NCBI GenBank assembly: GCA_038025085.1
Contig: CM076153.1
Location: forward strand, 14,793,001 to 14,857,000
DNA from: Tetragonia tetragonoides
Lineage: Eukaryota; Streptophyta; Magnoliopsida; Caryophyllales; Aizoaceae
Length of the DNA: 64,000 bases
Direction: 5' to 3'
Part shown: in pieces, positions 1 through 27,594 of the stretch
Layout: each line of letters opens with the position of its first letter
Position numbering within the stretch: position 1 is the stretch's first letter
Position numbers and translations under genes: made by a program
The notes under the pieces: generated by a model
What the model saw: only the letters and a program-made list of their open reading frames with translations
Database searches by the model: none
What the model was told of the DNA's origin: nothing

Positions 1-15332
<15,332 letters not shown>

Positions 15333-15831
15333 GTATACAAACCCCATTTTGTCTCTCATTTCCTTCTCAACTAGTGTATTGAAGTTGAAATGAATTTACC
15401 AACTTTATCAAAACCACAGGTTCAAATCAAAGTAATCAAATCAACTACATGATACTCTCTCAGTTTACTGCCGTGAATGGCTTGTTGCTGCTTGCTTCTT
15501 CTTTGGCTTTCTTCAATGCGTTTGTTTCGTATGCCAATGGTGTCTGCTGAAACAGATGGCGGGTACTATAATATCAATCTCCTAATAGTGTAGCAAATTG
15601 CAGTAGCAAAACATGTTTGTTTGATGATAGAATTGTCCATTTCCAACTAGACCTTGAGAGCACCACCCAAACAGATATAACCTGATGGTACCGAGAAAAC
15701 ATGTGAACCTACAGGTGTGCCTAAATATCGCAAGATCTTCTCACTCAAAAAAAAGAAAGAGAGTCCGCAAGATCTTTATTATCTTCTTATATTTCAAAAT
15801 ACTTTTATCAATATGATACACAAATTTAGTA
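15333..15831. other. PKL 3' flank
   Basis: This is the 3' untranslated region and downstream flank of PKL. I could not fix a poly(A) site and see no other gene. Confidence 0.5.
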
Positions 15832-15903
15832 CTCCCTCGATTTCAAAATTTGCTATCCATTTTCTTTTAAAGCAAGGGCAAATAATAACAAGTCCAGGAG
15901 TGA

Positions 15904-18165
15904 ATGGAGAGAGAAAGGGCAAGAGTAAGAGAGAGACCGGCGTTTTCACACTACAGATTTGCTGTGCCAAACTGGAAAGAACAAGAAGAGGAGAGGGATC
16001 AGGGGGGATGGAGAATTGTGACCAGAAGAAAATACAGAAACTCATATGGGGATGCAAAATTTACAACTGAGAGGAGAAGTGATGATTCCTAGATTAGAAA
16101 CAGAAGAGTATGGCATGGGAGACAACAAACAAGAGAGGTCTGGAAGCCCTTTCCGACTCATGGAAACAGCCATAACCAAGTGAGGAATGAGAGCTCAGGA
16201 TTAACCTCACTATTTGTGGATAATCTACCAATGGATGTGAATAATAATGCAGTGCGCGAGCTGTTTTGGAGTTGTGGAAGAGTTGCTGACGTATTCGTTC
16301 CTTGGAAGCTAAGGGGAAGACGAAAACACCGATTCGCTTTTGTCAAGTTTCAAAATCCTAACGAAACTCAAAGGGCAATCAGAAATATGAATGGAAAGAG
16401 ATATGAAGGGACTCTTTTAAGGGTACAAGTTGTAAAATTTGGTAGAAGGGATAAAAAGGACCCTCAACCAGATAAGACGGTTCTTCAGCCTTAAAGTCTG
16501 GAAGAGAATAACAAGGGAAAGGAGTTAGAGGCAGAGAAAGAACCCAACAAGGAGACGAAGGAAACTCAGGGAGGTGGGGAGACAATCGACGAGACGAGAG
16601 AGCAAAACAGAGAAGTAAGAAAAGAAGCCAGACAGTCGGGGGTTAGGAGCTTTATGGAGGTGATCACAAGAACTGGTATAAGGAAGCTTGACTTTGTTAT
16701 GAAGGCCATGGAGGAAGATGACGATATGGAATGCAGTAACAAAATTTTAGGTGAGGAGTTAGTAAGAGTCAGAGAAGAAATGCAATTCTTGAGGGAAGAT
16801 GGACAACCAGTTGCTTTAATTAAAGGGACTCAATATGATAACAACCTGGAATGGCTTGAGAAAAGCTTGGTGGGATTTGGCCATAATGAGCTCCCAGCAA
16901 AAGATGTTGAGAAGGAGATGCACGTAGAAGGAGTATCTGGAATCAAGGTACGCTCAATGGGTGGTATGCTTCATCTACTGACTTTCGAGACCAAAGAAAT
17001 GATGGAAAATATGAAGATCGAAAGGAGGGAATGGCTGAAAAAATGGTACCGGGAGATCAAAATTTGGGGCGATTTCGAGAAGACAAGATGGCGAGGCACA
17101 TGGATTTCAATATATGGTCTGCCATTAAACGAATGGTCTCAAGAAAACATGAAAAAAATTGGGATTATGTGGGGCAGAGTAGTTGCTTATGACATTGACT
17201 CGGTTAATTTTCACACATTTGAGAGGTGTAGAGTTCTTATAATTACAGACTACATGTTCAAGATTAATGAGAATCTGTTCTTCGAGCTCAACCAAAAACA
17301 TCATAGGGTGTCAATAATGAAGGAGTTCTTTGATCCATATGAAGAGGATGATAGCTCAGATACAACTGAAGAGTCAAATTCATTGTCATTGATAAATTAT
17401 GGTGAACTCGGGCAGGAAAACTTGATAACTCAGTTAAGCACCCAAAATCAGGGAGTAGAAGATGGTGCAATCCACCATGAAAATATTGAGATCAGTAAAA
17501 AACCAGGCGACGTGGCTGGAATTTTGAATCAAACAGATGCGAGTTCCAATACAGAAAAGGGCCAGAACCAAGATATTGGGGAGGGGAATAGGTTGGTTCA
17601 ATTTCGAACTGAATTGATTGCATAGACAAAAGTGGATGAAGCTGTGAGTTCCCATGATGATATTGAGGAGACAGAGAGTAATGACGGGGTGTTTTACGAG
17701 GAGAATAAAAAAGCAATTACAGATGCAACCAAAGAGAATTGTGGGTCTGGATTATTGGATCGGGTCTTAGAACCTGCAGATTCAAGTAACACATCAGAAC
17801 TAGGCCCTTCATATCCACCAGGCTATGAAGATGATATTCCTTTGAGTTTCATTGTAGCCCACCACAAGAAGAAGCTTGACAAGAGAAGGAGGAGGGAAGA
17901 TAAACAGAGGACCCTCATTACAAATAGTGGAAGAGAAAAGCAAGGAGGTCCCATTGTCATGGGCCAAAGAATCTTAGGAGAGTCCAGCTCATCACATGTG
18001 AGTAACCACGAAGTGCAACTCGATTCCTCAAACCCTTTTGGCATTCTGGATTTTGCTAGGAAGATGGGAATGTCTTTTCCAGTGAGTGAGAAAAATATGT
18101 CAAAGAGAGTTAAAAAGATACTCAGGGAAGAGGAAGAGGAATGGAAGAATAATAATGAAGATTGA
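15904..18165 (+). pseudogene. LINE ORF1 with RRM domain, three in-frame stops
   Basis: One reading frame runs from 15904 to 18165, broken only by stops at 16090-16092, 16492-16494 and 17623-17625. After the first stop comes an RNA-recognition motif (about 16204-16440) with RNP2-like SLFVDNLP and RNP1-like HRFAFVKF. Downstream is a conserved plant ORF1 region (WRGTWISIYGLPLNEW, then FERCRVLIITDY) that resembles DUF4283-type retroelement proteins. The tail is acidic and then lysine/arginine-rich. Because the frame is intact apart from point stops, inactivation looks recent. It would have been the RNA-binding protein of the retrotransposition particle. It is not a host gene. Confidence 0.8.
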
Positions 18166-18207
18166 GTGCCCGTGTTGTTGGAAAGAAGGGTAAATAAAGC
18201 AGTTAAA

Positions 18208-18300
18208 ATGAAGATCATTTCATGGATTACTCGGGGTCAAAGAGCAAGCATCTGGCAGAGTCAGTGGAAGAACATGACAGGTGTGTGAAACCATGAATAG
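18208..18300 (+). pseudogene. Remnant of LINE ORF2 start
   Basis: ATG at 18208 opens MKIISWITRGQR, close to the standard start of plant LINE ORF2 (apurinic-like endonuclease). Homology is lost within about 30 codons because the rest of ORF2 is deleted. Confidence 0.55.
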
Positions 18301-18942
18301 CTTTTGGGGATATTAATGAGGTAGTACAAGCTTAAGGCTGAATGCAAGTGGAGTTAATCAAAAAAGTAATAATAATAAAATAATATTGGGGAAATTAATC
18401 AAGCTAAGGGTTTTGCAATTTTTCGAACAATTCAATTGACTTTGAGTAAGGTTTTGGCTGATGCAACCAGAGTTTGTTATAGAATCTGAATCATCAAATG
18501 CGATCCAGTGGTGTAGTGAGAGAATGAGGGAGGTTTGCTTGAAACTTCATTAGGCGTATCAAATATCAGTTTGCCGCATTTTACCATCGTTCACTGATTG
18601 TGCTGTGCCATTTCAGTTGCAGCTGAAGTCGCCAAGCAAGGTCTTTCCAGAGACGACAACTTCCTGGCGTGGATGTAATTTATGATTCTAGTATTGTTGG
18701 AGTTTGTTTTATGGTTTGGGTGTTTGTTTTGTCGAACTTTGGTTATAGAGGAGTGTATCAGTAGTAGGGGCTTGCTAGTGGCTTGGCTACTGTCTATTGT
18801 ACTTGCTAAGCATATGCAATAAAGGTTTTGATAATTATAAAAAAAAAAAAAAGCAACGGCAAATAAGGGCTTTTGTTCCAAAATCAATCTCATTAAACTT
18901 CATGCCAAGAAAAAGTGGGTAGCATATTTGGAACGGACGAGG

Positions 18943-19372
18943 TAACGTTTTATATATATATATATATATATTATGTTTTTTTGATAATTGGGGTAACGTT
19001 TTATATTACTCGAGTTTTGAGCTATGCTTAAATGAGTATCGGGGTTACTATGACAAGGAACCAGAATATCATGTAAGGTACACGAAACTTGAAATTCAAC
19101 CCCGGAGCACAATGCTTTCAATCCCCTCTTCTACCCATTTGAGATGAGATCTTTTCCAATTAATTCGTACGATAAAATCGTCCAATAAAATTATAAAAAA
19201 TATTAACTTATGTTTTGTGAGGTATTGGAAGGGATCTCCTTTCCATCCATCCACCCCTTTTCTCTCTATCTCCGAATTAGGGGGGGCACAATCTTTGCTA
19301 AATTTCTACTAGAGCGGTTCATGAGCGGGATGACCTAGCAGGCTTAACATGTTCAACCCTGAAAAAGGGTGG
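18943..19372. other. Intergenic, short duplication
   Basis: I see no gene. GGTAACGTTTTATAT occurs at 18941-18955 and again at 18991-19005, with a TA microsatellite (about 18952-18971) between them. Confidence 0.5.
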
Positions 19373-21978
19373 TGTGATACCCCAATATTTTTCATTATTA
19401 TAATATCGATTTATAATTCTTTTATAAATAGTTTCGGAGATTTAAATCGTATATTTATTTAACGATTTTATTTACTCAAATTAAGTCATAATAATATTAT
19501 TATGGGAATTTCGTGATTTATAATTATCAAATTGAGAGATTTAATTAAAATGATTTCGTATATGAATGAAGTTATTCATATTGTTTTTAAGTAGCCTTAA
19601 TTAGCATTTAATTGTGTTTTAATTAATTATTAAATATGAAAATAATCCTAATTCTAGTAGGGTTTGACTTTCCTTGATCAAGCACCTATATAAGCTAAGA
19701 GATGGGTCAGTTGATCATTTTACAAAACTGAGCCAAAAACCCAATTCTCTTCTCTCTCTTTCACGCCATTCTCTCTCTCTCCTTTCTCTCTCTCCACCGC
19801 ACACTCTTTCTCTCTCTCTCCCCCTGCTGTCGCCGGCCACCAGGCCAGCCACCGGCCTCCCCTTCGCCGCCGGTAACCCTCTTTCTCTCTCTCTTTTTCT
19901 CCCTTTCTTTCTCTCTCTTTCGCACTCTATTTCCCCCCTCCCCTGTTTCTGTCGAGGCGCGACTGTCGCGCCACCGCCGCGCCACCATGCCGCGCCTGGG
20001 TGGTCGCCGGCGAGTGGCCGACGCGGCTGGGCCTTGCCCGTCGTTCCTCCCTCTCTCAGTCGCTCTCTCTCTCCCTTGCGAACTCTCTCTCTCTCTCTCG
20101 CGATCTCTCTCACTCACTCTCTCCTCCGTCGCCGGTGCTCCGGCGAGCCACCGCCGACCATGGTGGTCGGTGGGTGGTGGTCTTGGTGATGGGATAGGTC
20201 GTGGGTCCCCATGCTTGGTGTATCACGGCCTAGACTCGAAAAACCCGATTAGGGTTTCGTTTAATAATTTCGTTTTAATTAATTTCGTATTTTCAGTATT
20301 TTTCAATAATTGTTTATATTTTTCTGTACTCGTTCGGTATCCGAATCCGGATTTTCAAAAGTCAACATTGGTTGGAATAAATCAAGAAATTTAATAAAAA
20401 TATTATTTTACAGTTTCAGTACTGTTTGGATTTTCGAAATTGCTAATTATATCTCGGTAATTATTTTTAATTAGGACCAAACGGAAAAGCGTGATCGGGT
20501 TGTGATTAGTCAAGTCACCTACTGCTAAGTGAGAGTTTGTTAGGTAAGCGATTGTGCCTACCTCCTTCCAAAGCCCTATCAAAACTGTTTTGATGTGTTA
20601 TGTGCTAATTGATAATTATTTGTGAATTTAATATGCTAAGCATGATTAAATTATATCGTTGTTAATTATGAGAATATGAAATATATTCTTCGCTGTAAAT
20701 ATGATTTATAATGAGTATGATAAGATTATGAAGTTTCGTTAATTAATTAGTTCATATACTAATTAATGTTTAATTATGACGATATTGAATTTCTAATATT
20801 ATTATGATATAATAATATGTGCTATTTGGAATGGGATATTATTGAGTGCGAATGAGCACCTATTATGTTTGTTGGATGTTATTTGTGAAAGTATGATTTT
20901 TGGATATCATGATTTACTGTCGATGTGCTGCCGAAATTTCGTTAGATATATATGAGCATGACTATTGTTAATATGCGTTTATGTCATTATCGTTATTATC
21001 ATTCATTATCATGAGCATGAAATGAAGTAGTATGTCGTGGTCTCGTTGTACCACTAGGTCAATCAATGCAAGTATGTGAATTGAACTAAATGAGAATAAG
21101 ACTCCTAATGGATCCCTAGGAGTAGTCGAGCTATCAAGACTCATCTAATTGATGTAGTCTAGGGATGCGTGATTCCCAAGTTACTTTTATGGACACCTCG
21201 TAGTGTGTTCGGGACGGATCATTCCCCATTATTTATTTCTCTACATATCGCTTATTATGTTAGAGGTAGTGTGAGTATACACTAGAGTAAGTCCATGGCA
21301 TGTCTATATCTATCTATGAACAGTATGGGTAATCGCTGTTCTATTCACTCTCTTATTACTCTAATCAAGATGGTTTATCTAATTGTGTTCGATTGATCAC
21401 TAAAGCAAGAATTGCATGTAATTGAATATTGAGTATGCGTGTGCTTGATTGTATGACTACTTGTGCATGCAAATGAATTTCAATTATTCTTCTAAAACCC
21501 AGGTAAGGTTTGCGAAAGTGTTTTTACTGGGTATGGACGACGTTTATTCAGTTTATCTGATTTTTGTTTTCTTTTGTTTCTTCTCTTTTCTTCTGTACCT
21601 TGTTTCCGTCACGGAAACCAAAGTGCAGGTGTAGCTGAGTGAGGACGGATTGATTTGAAGGTTGAATGTGGGATGTTTCTTAGAACTATTGATCATTGTT
21701 ACTTTGGATTATTTGGGATTTTTGGTTTGTGCCCTTGAAGGCAAAGTTGTAATAAAACTATAATGAACTTAAGACCGCTGATAGACAACTCTGATAATTA
21801 TGTTTAATTTGTTTAGATGCTTCCTTTGATACCTAGTTTCCTTTTCTGCTTAGCATTACTCCTTAGCGATAAATGCTGCAGTAACAACCCTTGGGTCCGT
21901 GACGGTTCAGCGGTGTCGAGTCGTGGACAGCGACGTTGATAGTTCCCTGAAAATCGTTGCGAATTCGAGGGTGTTACA
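19373..21978 (+). mobile_element. Solo LTR, 2.6 kb
   Basis: The sequence starts TGTGATACCCC and ends GGGTGTTACA, the TG...CA ends typical of large plant Ty3/gypsy LTRs. It is bracketed by a perfect 5-bp duplication GGTGG (19368-19372 and 21979-21983). No second copy and no gag-pol lies in the window next to it, so this is a solo LTR left by LTR-LTR recombination. CTATATAAG at 19686-19694 is a likely TATA box, giving plus orientation. It is followed by a CT-rich leader (about 19745-20130). Superfamily is inferred from length and ends only. Confidence 0.85.
19745..20130 (+). repeat. CT-rich low-complexity tract in LTR leader
   Basis: Runs of CTCTCT broken by GC-rich CGCCGG patches lie just downstream of the LTR TATA box, where the R/U5 leader would be. 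The Ser/Leu-rich and Arg/Glu-rich ORFs here on both strands are products of the repeat, not genes. Confidence 0.8.
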
Positions 21979-22849
21979 GGTGGCTTTGTACAGAGTGTTT
22001 TAGTGATTTTACAAGGACTCAACATGTTAACAAGACTCAAAACTATTTATCGGCTTGTCTCATGGACAAGAAAAACATGTCAAGCTTGTCCTGTGTCCAG
22101 CTTAGACATACTTTTGACGGATATAATTATACTACTCGTATGTATTTGTTTTAAAAAATAAAATAAAATAAAATTCCTTGGATCATTATCACTCTCCACA
22201 AAACAAAGGACAACAGATTATCAAATTTGCATCAATGCTTTCTCAAATCTTAAGAGTCAAGCTTTGGCTCTTCAATACGAGACTAGGCTACGTACAAAAC
22301 TCACCCACTTGGGCACACGTTCGTTTAAGGTCAAGATAGTGTACTTTAATTTGCTAGAAGATTCTAGCTTTGCATTATAACTAAGCAAAGGCTAGCTAGG
22401 GTTAGAGTTAATTAGTGGCTATTGATCATCAGATTATATTAGCAGCTCTAATATAAGTAGTTAAGCAGGCCCAGTCTCGCAGTTTGCATGGCTTAGCAGC
22501 ATTTGTCTGCCAAAACAACAACAGCAGTTGAACTCCCTACCTGTCTGCCACTGTTCCCATAAACATATATTGCCTACTACTATACTATATATCATGCATC
22601 GTCATGTCTTCAACTTTGAATTTGTACTATACTACTATTACTATACATTAAGTATATAGTAGTACTATTATTGAATTGTGCCCTTTGTTTAGCTGTTACT
22701 GGCGGCAGATAATTTGTCAACATTGCAAATTTATAAGAAAGATACAAGTTTGGTATGAAATCAACTCATAGAATTATAGTTAAATAGGGTTACCATTTAT
22801 AAATCTAGGAGTCATCCCTTTTTGATACGAGAAAATATCAGCCAATATT

Positions 22850-23035
22850 TTTTGAGTGTGCACTGGATAAACTCCGAGTGTATGCAATAATAGTCTGCAA
22901 ACCACACACACCAGGCAAGCCAACAAGATAAATCTTGTAGACAGGCTCAGCAAAGAGGTCTAGTGGGAATTGAACTCATAACCTTTGTCATGAAATTTTA
23001 ACTCCACGTTCAACTCCACTACCCCTTTCAAGGCA
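22850..23035 (-). mobile_element. SINE-like tRNA-derived repeat, copy 1
   Basis: Read on the minus strand, the 5' end has GGGGTAGTGGAGTTG (A-box-like) and then GGTTATGAGTTCAATTCCC (B-box-like). A body including TTGCATACACTCGGA follows. The same body (TCCGAGTGTATGCAATA plus AACAAGATAAA) recurs at 43800-43985, so this is a dispersed family. No clear target duplication was found. Confidence 0.5.
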
Positions 23036-23879
23036 GGAGTCATCACTTATTATGTACAATAATCCTTGTTTTACTTGACACTGATCATTGTTTCACTGAA
23101 AGTCGTTACTGAAAATTTGTCTTATACTAGTTTTTGTGCAAGGAGTATAAGTAGTATGGTTTGGACAAAGTTAGATGACTTTATAAAAAAAAGAAGGTGT
23201 ATTAAAGATCATTTCTTGTATCCTGGTTAAGAGGTGGGTGACTCATTGTTAAACAAGTTATATATAACTTATACATTAGGTTATGAATTTAAATTTTATA
23301 GTCTAGGGAACACGATAGCATCTATAATAATTAATTTGTAAATAGCTGATATCATGCGTTAGGAAATGCCCCGCCTTTTAGCGCCGCATCCAAAGAGAAA
23401 GTAACGAAGTTCCTCTTTTCCAAATGCAAAGATGTTTTCTTGTAAACAACTAATCCAAAGATGGGCTCTCACCATTTCTCAAAAAGAAGAAGAAAATTAA
23501 AGAATGAAGAAAAACAAGATGGAGGTAAACGCAACAATGGAAAGGGAGGTGTAAAGGGGGGAATGACTAGAAATGCGGCAAACATGCTGGGAAAGTGGAG
23601 ACAAAACAAAGACAACTTGGGGCTTCAAATGCACGCATGTTTTTCTTCGAAAGAGCAAAACCAAAGAGAGCCAAGCTGTTATTCCAACAAACCAATCAAC
23701 TTTAATTAGTTTTGTGCTTCAATTTCCCACCTTTCGTTTTGCCTTCTTTACAAACAAGTCTTAAGCAACACTATGGAAAATGTTTACTTGGTTTTTCACT
23801 TTTCTATTTTCTAGGCTTTGTTTGTTTGGTTCAACCTTAAGGGTATTCACCATCAAACATAGTGATTATTTTCCGGTGC

Positions 23880-24010
23880 TGGTTTGTAGGCACTTTAAAA
23901 GGTGGGACAGTTGGTCAAAGAATTTAAAGTTGTTCCATGTCCAATGTGAAATTCAACCTCTCGACCTATATCAAGGATGGATGAATTCCTACCACTCAAC
24001 TACACCTCTT
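23880..24010 (-). mobile_element. Possible SINE remnant
   Basis: On the minus strand TAGTTGAGTGGTAGG and GAGAGGTTGAATTTC resemble the A and B boxes of RNA polymerase III promoters at normal spacing. I found no other copy and no flanking duplication, so this is tentative. Confidence 0.3.
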
Positions 24011-24935
24011 TGGTTTTATTTTCTAGGCTTTGATTGTTTGTTTATTCTTTTTGTTGTATTGTGTGCGTTTACAATGGTGCTTGACAGAATCCCGGAGGAA
24101 TGAAAGTTTCAAAAAAGGTGGCCAGTTTTCTTCACACTTCATGATCATCATGGATCATTCAATGAATTCCAAGACTTTACTTGGATCTTTTCTCCCTACA
24201 ATTGATCGATACATACATAAACTGTTAATCAGTTGAAGCTTTGCCAATTGATTGATACATACATTGTTAGTTGAAGTAGTCACTTTTGACAACTTTGGAC
24301 AAACAACGTGGTTGTTATGAACATGATTATAGTATAAAAAACAAGTTTCATACAAAAACATTTCACGATGAGACATAGTCACTTTTCGTAAAAAAAACCG
24401 ACCCCTATGTCAAAAGTACTCTTATTTAAGATTAAGCTCTCCAAAAGTAACTTTCACCTGATTGTTTCTTCAGTCCTTTCATTTTTACTATCAATGCTAT
24501 TAACCATTAAGTGTGATTAGTGATTACATTATTGATTGTTTGGTAGCAATTGTTTTCATATTTAATCCCAAGCCAAAAAGTTTCATACTCCTTGGCAATA
24601 TAAAAGTTAAAAATTAACTTAACCGGCCAACTTGCAGACATGTCCTTGGCAATATATTCATGCAATGCAACTGTGGGAGCCAGATAATAGCATAACCTAA
24701 AGTTTCATTTCATTAATACAAATGTATACAGTGCCATGCAATGCATTAATTAATTATTGCTTGAAGTTAACTAATAAAGAAAGCATTAATCATTTATATT
24801 CTGCATAATTTAATTTATAAGAAGTTGTTACACTTATACCTACAAAATGAATCCCCTTTAAGGCTTTAAGACAGAGACACACAGGTTGGGTCCTAGGAAT
24901 CTATGCCTATTGGCTATTTGTCTTTCCTCTTCTTG

Positions 24936-24945
24936 TATATATATA
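24936..24945 (+). promoter_or_regulatory. Likely TATA box of the BAHD gene
   Basis: TATATATATA lies 106 bp before the ATG at 25051, a suitable distance for a plant TATA box. The leader between is CA-rich and has no upstream ATG in good context. Confidence 0.55.
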
Positions 24946-25050
24946 CCAGAAACTCCATTCCCCTTTGTCCCATAAACCAAAATCAAACTCCACAATTGCA
25001 CTAGCTTATTAACAGAACAAAACTAACAAAATCACCCCAAAAACCTATTA

Positions 25051-27594
25051 ATGGCTAGTCCTTATGTAACAAAAAGGGTGAATGTATACCCAAAAACCAT
25101 GCAACATCCCACAATGTTGAAACTATCCAATTTGGATAGGCAATGCCCTACATTTATGTACTTAGTTTTCTTCTATAAGCCATCTTATGATCATATCTAT
25201 GGCAACATTTTTAGTACCTTGAAGGTTGCTTTGGAGGAGACGTTATCGTTATGGTACCCGGCTGCCGGGAGACTAAGCCGGAACCATAGTGGCAAGCTGG
25301 ATCTTTGGTGTAACAATGAAGGTGCTATCATGGTTGAGGCTGTGACACAAACTAGGATCTCAGACTTGGGGAACCTCTCTCATTATAATGAGTTCTTTGA
25401 GAGTTTGGTTTATAAACCTATTTTTAATGGGAATATCTCTGAGATGCCAAACCTTGTTGCTCAGGTAATTATTCTAAACTAACTTAGCATATCTTTTGAT
25501 TGCCTTGTTCAACATGTAATAAGCCTAGGCCCGGCCCGTTTGGCGTAGCTCTTAACAAATTTCAACTTGTCTTTCCATTTTATTCTTGACCATCCCGTTT
25601 TGCCTCCACATCCAACTTTTAAAAGTTGAAACAAAGTTACAATCAAGTGGAAGGAGAAGGAGAAGTTACAATACAAACTGTAACTTCTCCTCCTAATCAA
25701 GTTATAGCTTTATTTCAACATCTTAACTAGAAGTTGAAGGTGAAGGGGGAGTGAATGAAAAAAGGATATATGCATAGTCAAGATCAATCAAAATAAAAAT
25801 GTGAAATAAAAAATAGAAATTGAAAGAAAATAGGCCAAACGAACCCGTTTCCAGAAAAATTTGACAAGTTTATGGCATATGGGACAAAGGACAATATATA
25901 TCTGTAATTAACTTCAGATTCCATTACCTTCTACAAGGGTTGTCCTGCAGATATATATTATTATACTACGAATTTGACCTTTCAAAATAAAAAGTTCAAT
26001 GTTTCTGAACTTTAATCATTAAAAACCCTGAACCTTTTTTTTTTCTGAGCGGTAAAATACCTTGAACCTTATATCAATTCAAAATGTGCAATTATAATCT
26101 TTAAATTCATATCAAAAGTAGTTTCAACAATAAATTCTTTTTGGCTGTTGTGGATTGTAAATTAGCCATAATATGGTTCAAATTAGTCATGAAAGTAACA
26201 ATTCCCTTCCATATTCGACACTGCTTGATTTGAAGTAAACATAACATGACATTTAAGTATATCGATCCTAGGTATATTTGAGTTCCCGCCCACAAACCGC
26301 GTGAGATTTTCCTAATTGTTTACTTTAGGGCTCATAAAATTAATCGAATGAGCAAAGCTTGGAAATCCTTGTTATCTTTAAAAAAAAATGACATTAAAGT
26401 ATATGCTATGTATGTACATATAGGTGACAAAATTTGGGTGTGGAGGCTACTCAATTGGCGTGGGAACAAGTCACACTCTTTTTGATGGGCAAGCAACCTT
26501 TAACTTTCTTTCTGCATGGGCTTCCAAAGCTCAAGCCAAGCAAGGAAATAGGGGTTCACTTGAGTGGTATGAACCAGTGCATGAGAGACAAAGATTGCTA
26601 ATAACCAACAAGCAAACACATAGCAATCAAGTAGCTGATATAACAAAAGTTGCAGCAATCCACCATTTATACCAGCTTATCACCCAAGCTGCAACTTCCG
26701 GCGGTGGCGGGTTCCTTAAGAACAATCCCCAGATGTTTGTATCTTCTACTCATGAGGATTGTGTTCTTAAGACCTTTCACCTTACCAGTTCTATGATTGA
26801 CAACTTGAAGAGGAAAATTTATGGTGTAAGCAACTATACATCGTCGTGTTCCACCTTTGAGATTGTCGCTACACACTTGTGGAAGGTACCTGCTGTTTTG
26901 TACTCCCTTCGTCCCTTTTTAAACTTTTTATTTACTTTTTTAAGGTCAAACTTTGTAAACTTTGACGGTAAACTTAAAAAAAATCACTATGAGTTATGAT
27001 TTGAAAGTATATTCATTGAATTCATTTTGAAACGGATTTTCAAAATATCTTATTTTTACAAATTTTGATGGGGTAACATGGCAGGCAAGGACCAAATCAT
27101 TAGGACTAAGGAGGGATAAAATGGTATGTCTCCAATTTTCTGTAGACACAAGAACCAGACTTAAGCCACAAATGTCCAAAGACTTCAGTGGCAATGCCTA
27201 TGTCCTAGCCTCGGTTGCCCTCACAGCAGAGGAACTCGAGAACTCGAGCTACAAAACTCTCATCAACAAGATAAAAACCGCGAAGAACTCCATCAACGAC
27301 GAGTATGTCAACATGTATCTTGAAGCCCTTGAGGGATCTGGAGGTGCCCTTCCTCCCATTAGGGAGCTAACCATAGTCTCTGACTGGACAAGAACTCCAT
27401 ACCATAAAGTGAATTTCATGCAACAACATGGACAACAAGCTTCTATATGTGTTTGTCCATTGGCACCTCCAGTCCCACAAGTTGCTTACTTTATGCAAAG
27501 TCCTAAGGATGATAATGGTATTGATGTTAGAATTGGATTATCCCCAACAATCCTCAGTGCATTCACTCACAATTTCCTCAACACTTTGGATTAA
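25051..27594 (+). CDS. BAHD-family acyltransferase
   Basis: Transfers acyl groups from acyl-CoA thioesters to alcohol or amine acceptors, normally in the cytosol; the substrate cannot be told from sequence. Three exons, 25051-25464, 26424-26885 and 27085-27594, all phase 0 with GT-AG ends, give 461 residues, normal for the family (about 430-470). Motifs: WYPAAGRL near residue 70, the catalytic HTLFD (HXXXD) at 155-159, and QVAYFMQSP near the end. The second conserved BAHD motif, DFGWG, should follow TPYHKV; here it is replaced by NFMQQHG (402-408). DFGWG is considered structural rather than catalytic, so activity may persist or the protein may be specialised. The start is the first ATG after the TATA box. 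Intron 1 holds a possible MITE and intron 2 a Stowaway-like left end. Confidence 0.92.
25533..25845. mobile_element. Possible MITE in BAHD intron 1
   Basis: The left end GGCCCGTTTGGCGTAG and the right end in reverse complement, GGTTCGTTTGGCCTA, form imperfect terminal inverted repeats about 310 bp apart. Internal stretches around AAGTTGAAAC and GAAGGAGAAG are also partly inverted. No clear target duplication. Confidence 0.45.
26903..26965. repeat. Stowaway-like left terminus in BAHD intron 2
   Basis: TACTCCCTTCGTCCCTTTTT followed by GGTCAAACTTTG is the usual left terminus of plant Stowaway-type MITEs. No matching right end occurs within the intron. The GGAGGGATA at 27109 is coding sequence (exon 3), not a terminus. 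Confidence 0.4.

Larger units (their letters stand above)
15886..18849 (+). mobile_element. RRM-type LINE (BNR-like) lacking ORF2
   Basis: The element is flanked by 17-bp target duplications (15869-15885 and 18850-18866, one mismatch; core AAAGCAAGGGCAAATAA). It ends in a poly(A) run at about 18838-18849, so the 5' end looks full length. It contains a decayed ORF1 (15904-18165) with an RRM domain. The start of ORF2 is recognisable at 18208, where MKIISW is the usual opening of a LINE endonuclease ORF. Only about 640 bp then remain before the tail, so nearly all of the endonuclease and reverse transcriptase is deleted. RRM-bearing ORF1 is known for the BNR L1 subclade of beet and other plants; assignment to it is inference. 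Confidence 0.85.
15832..18942. mobile_element. Stowaway MITE split by a LINE
   Basis: The left piece (15832-15885) begins CTCCCTCGATTTCAAAATTT preceded by TA. The right piece (18850-18942) ends with an inverted version, read in reverse complement as CCTCGTCCGTTCCAAATATG, followed by TA. Internal bases also correspond (TGCTATCCA against TGCTACCCA). The two pieces are separated by the LINE at 15886-18849. When closed up, the Stowaway is only about 130 bp. Confidence 0.7.
21984..24930. other. Intergenic, two tRNA-derived repeat remnants
   Basis: AT-rich sequence upstream of the BAHD gene. I see no convincing coding region. It holds the two minus-strand SINE-like remnants listed separately. Confidence 0.5.

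Noticed and set aside
19674..20394. Overlapping ORFs of 65-171 codons on both strands
   Set aside because: They are low-complexity Ser/Leu or Arg/Glu products of the CT-rich LTR leader, with no domain.
27100..27120. GGAGGGATA as the right end of a Stowaway in BAHD intron 2
   Set aside because: This lies in exon 3 and encodes conserved BAHD sequence (LGLRRDK), so the match is chance.
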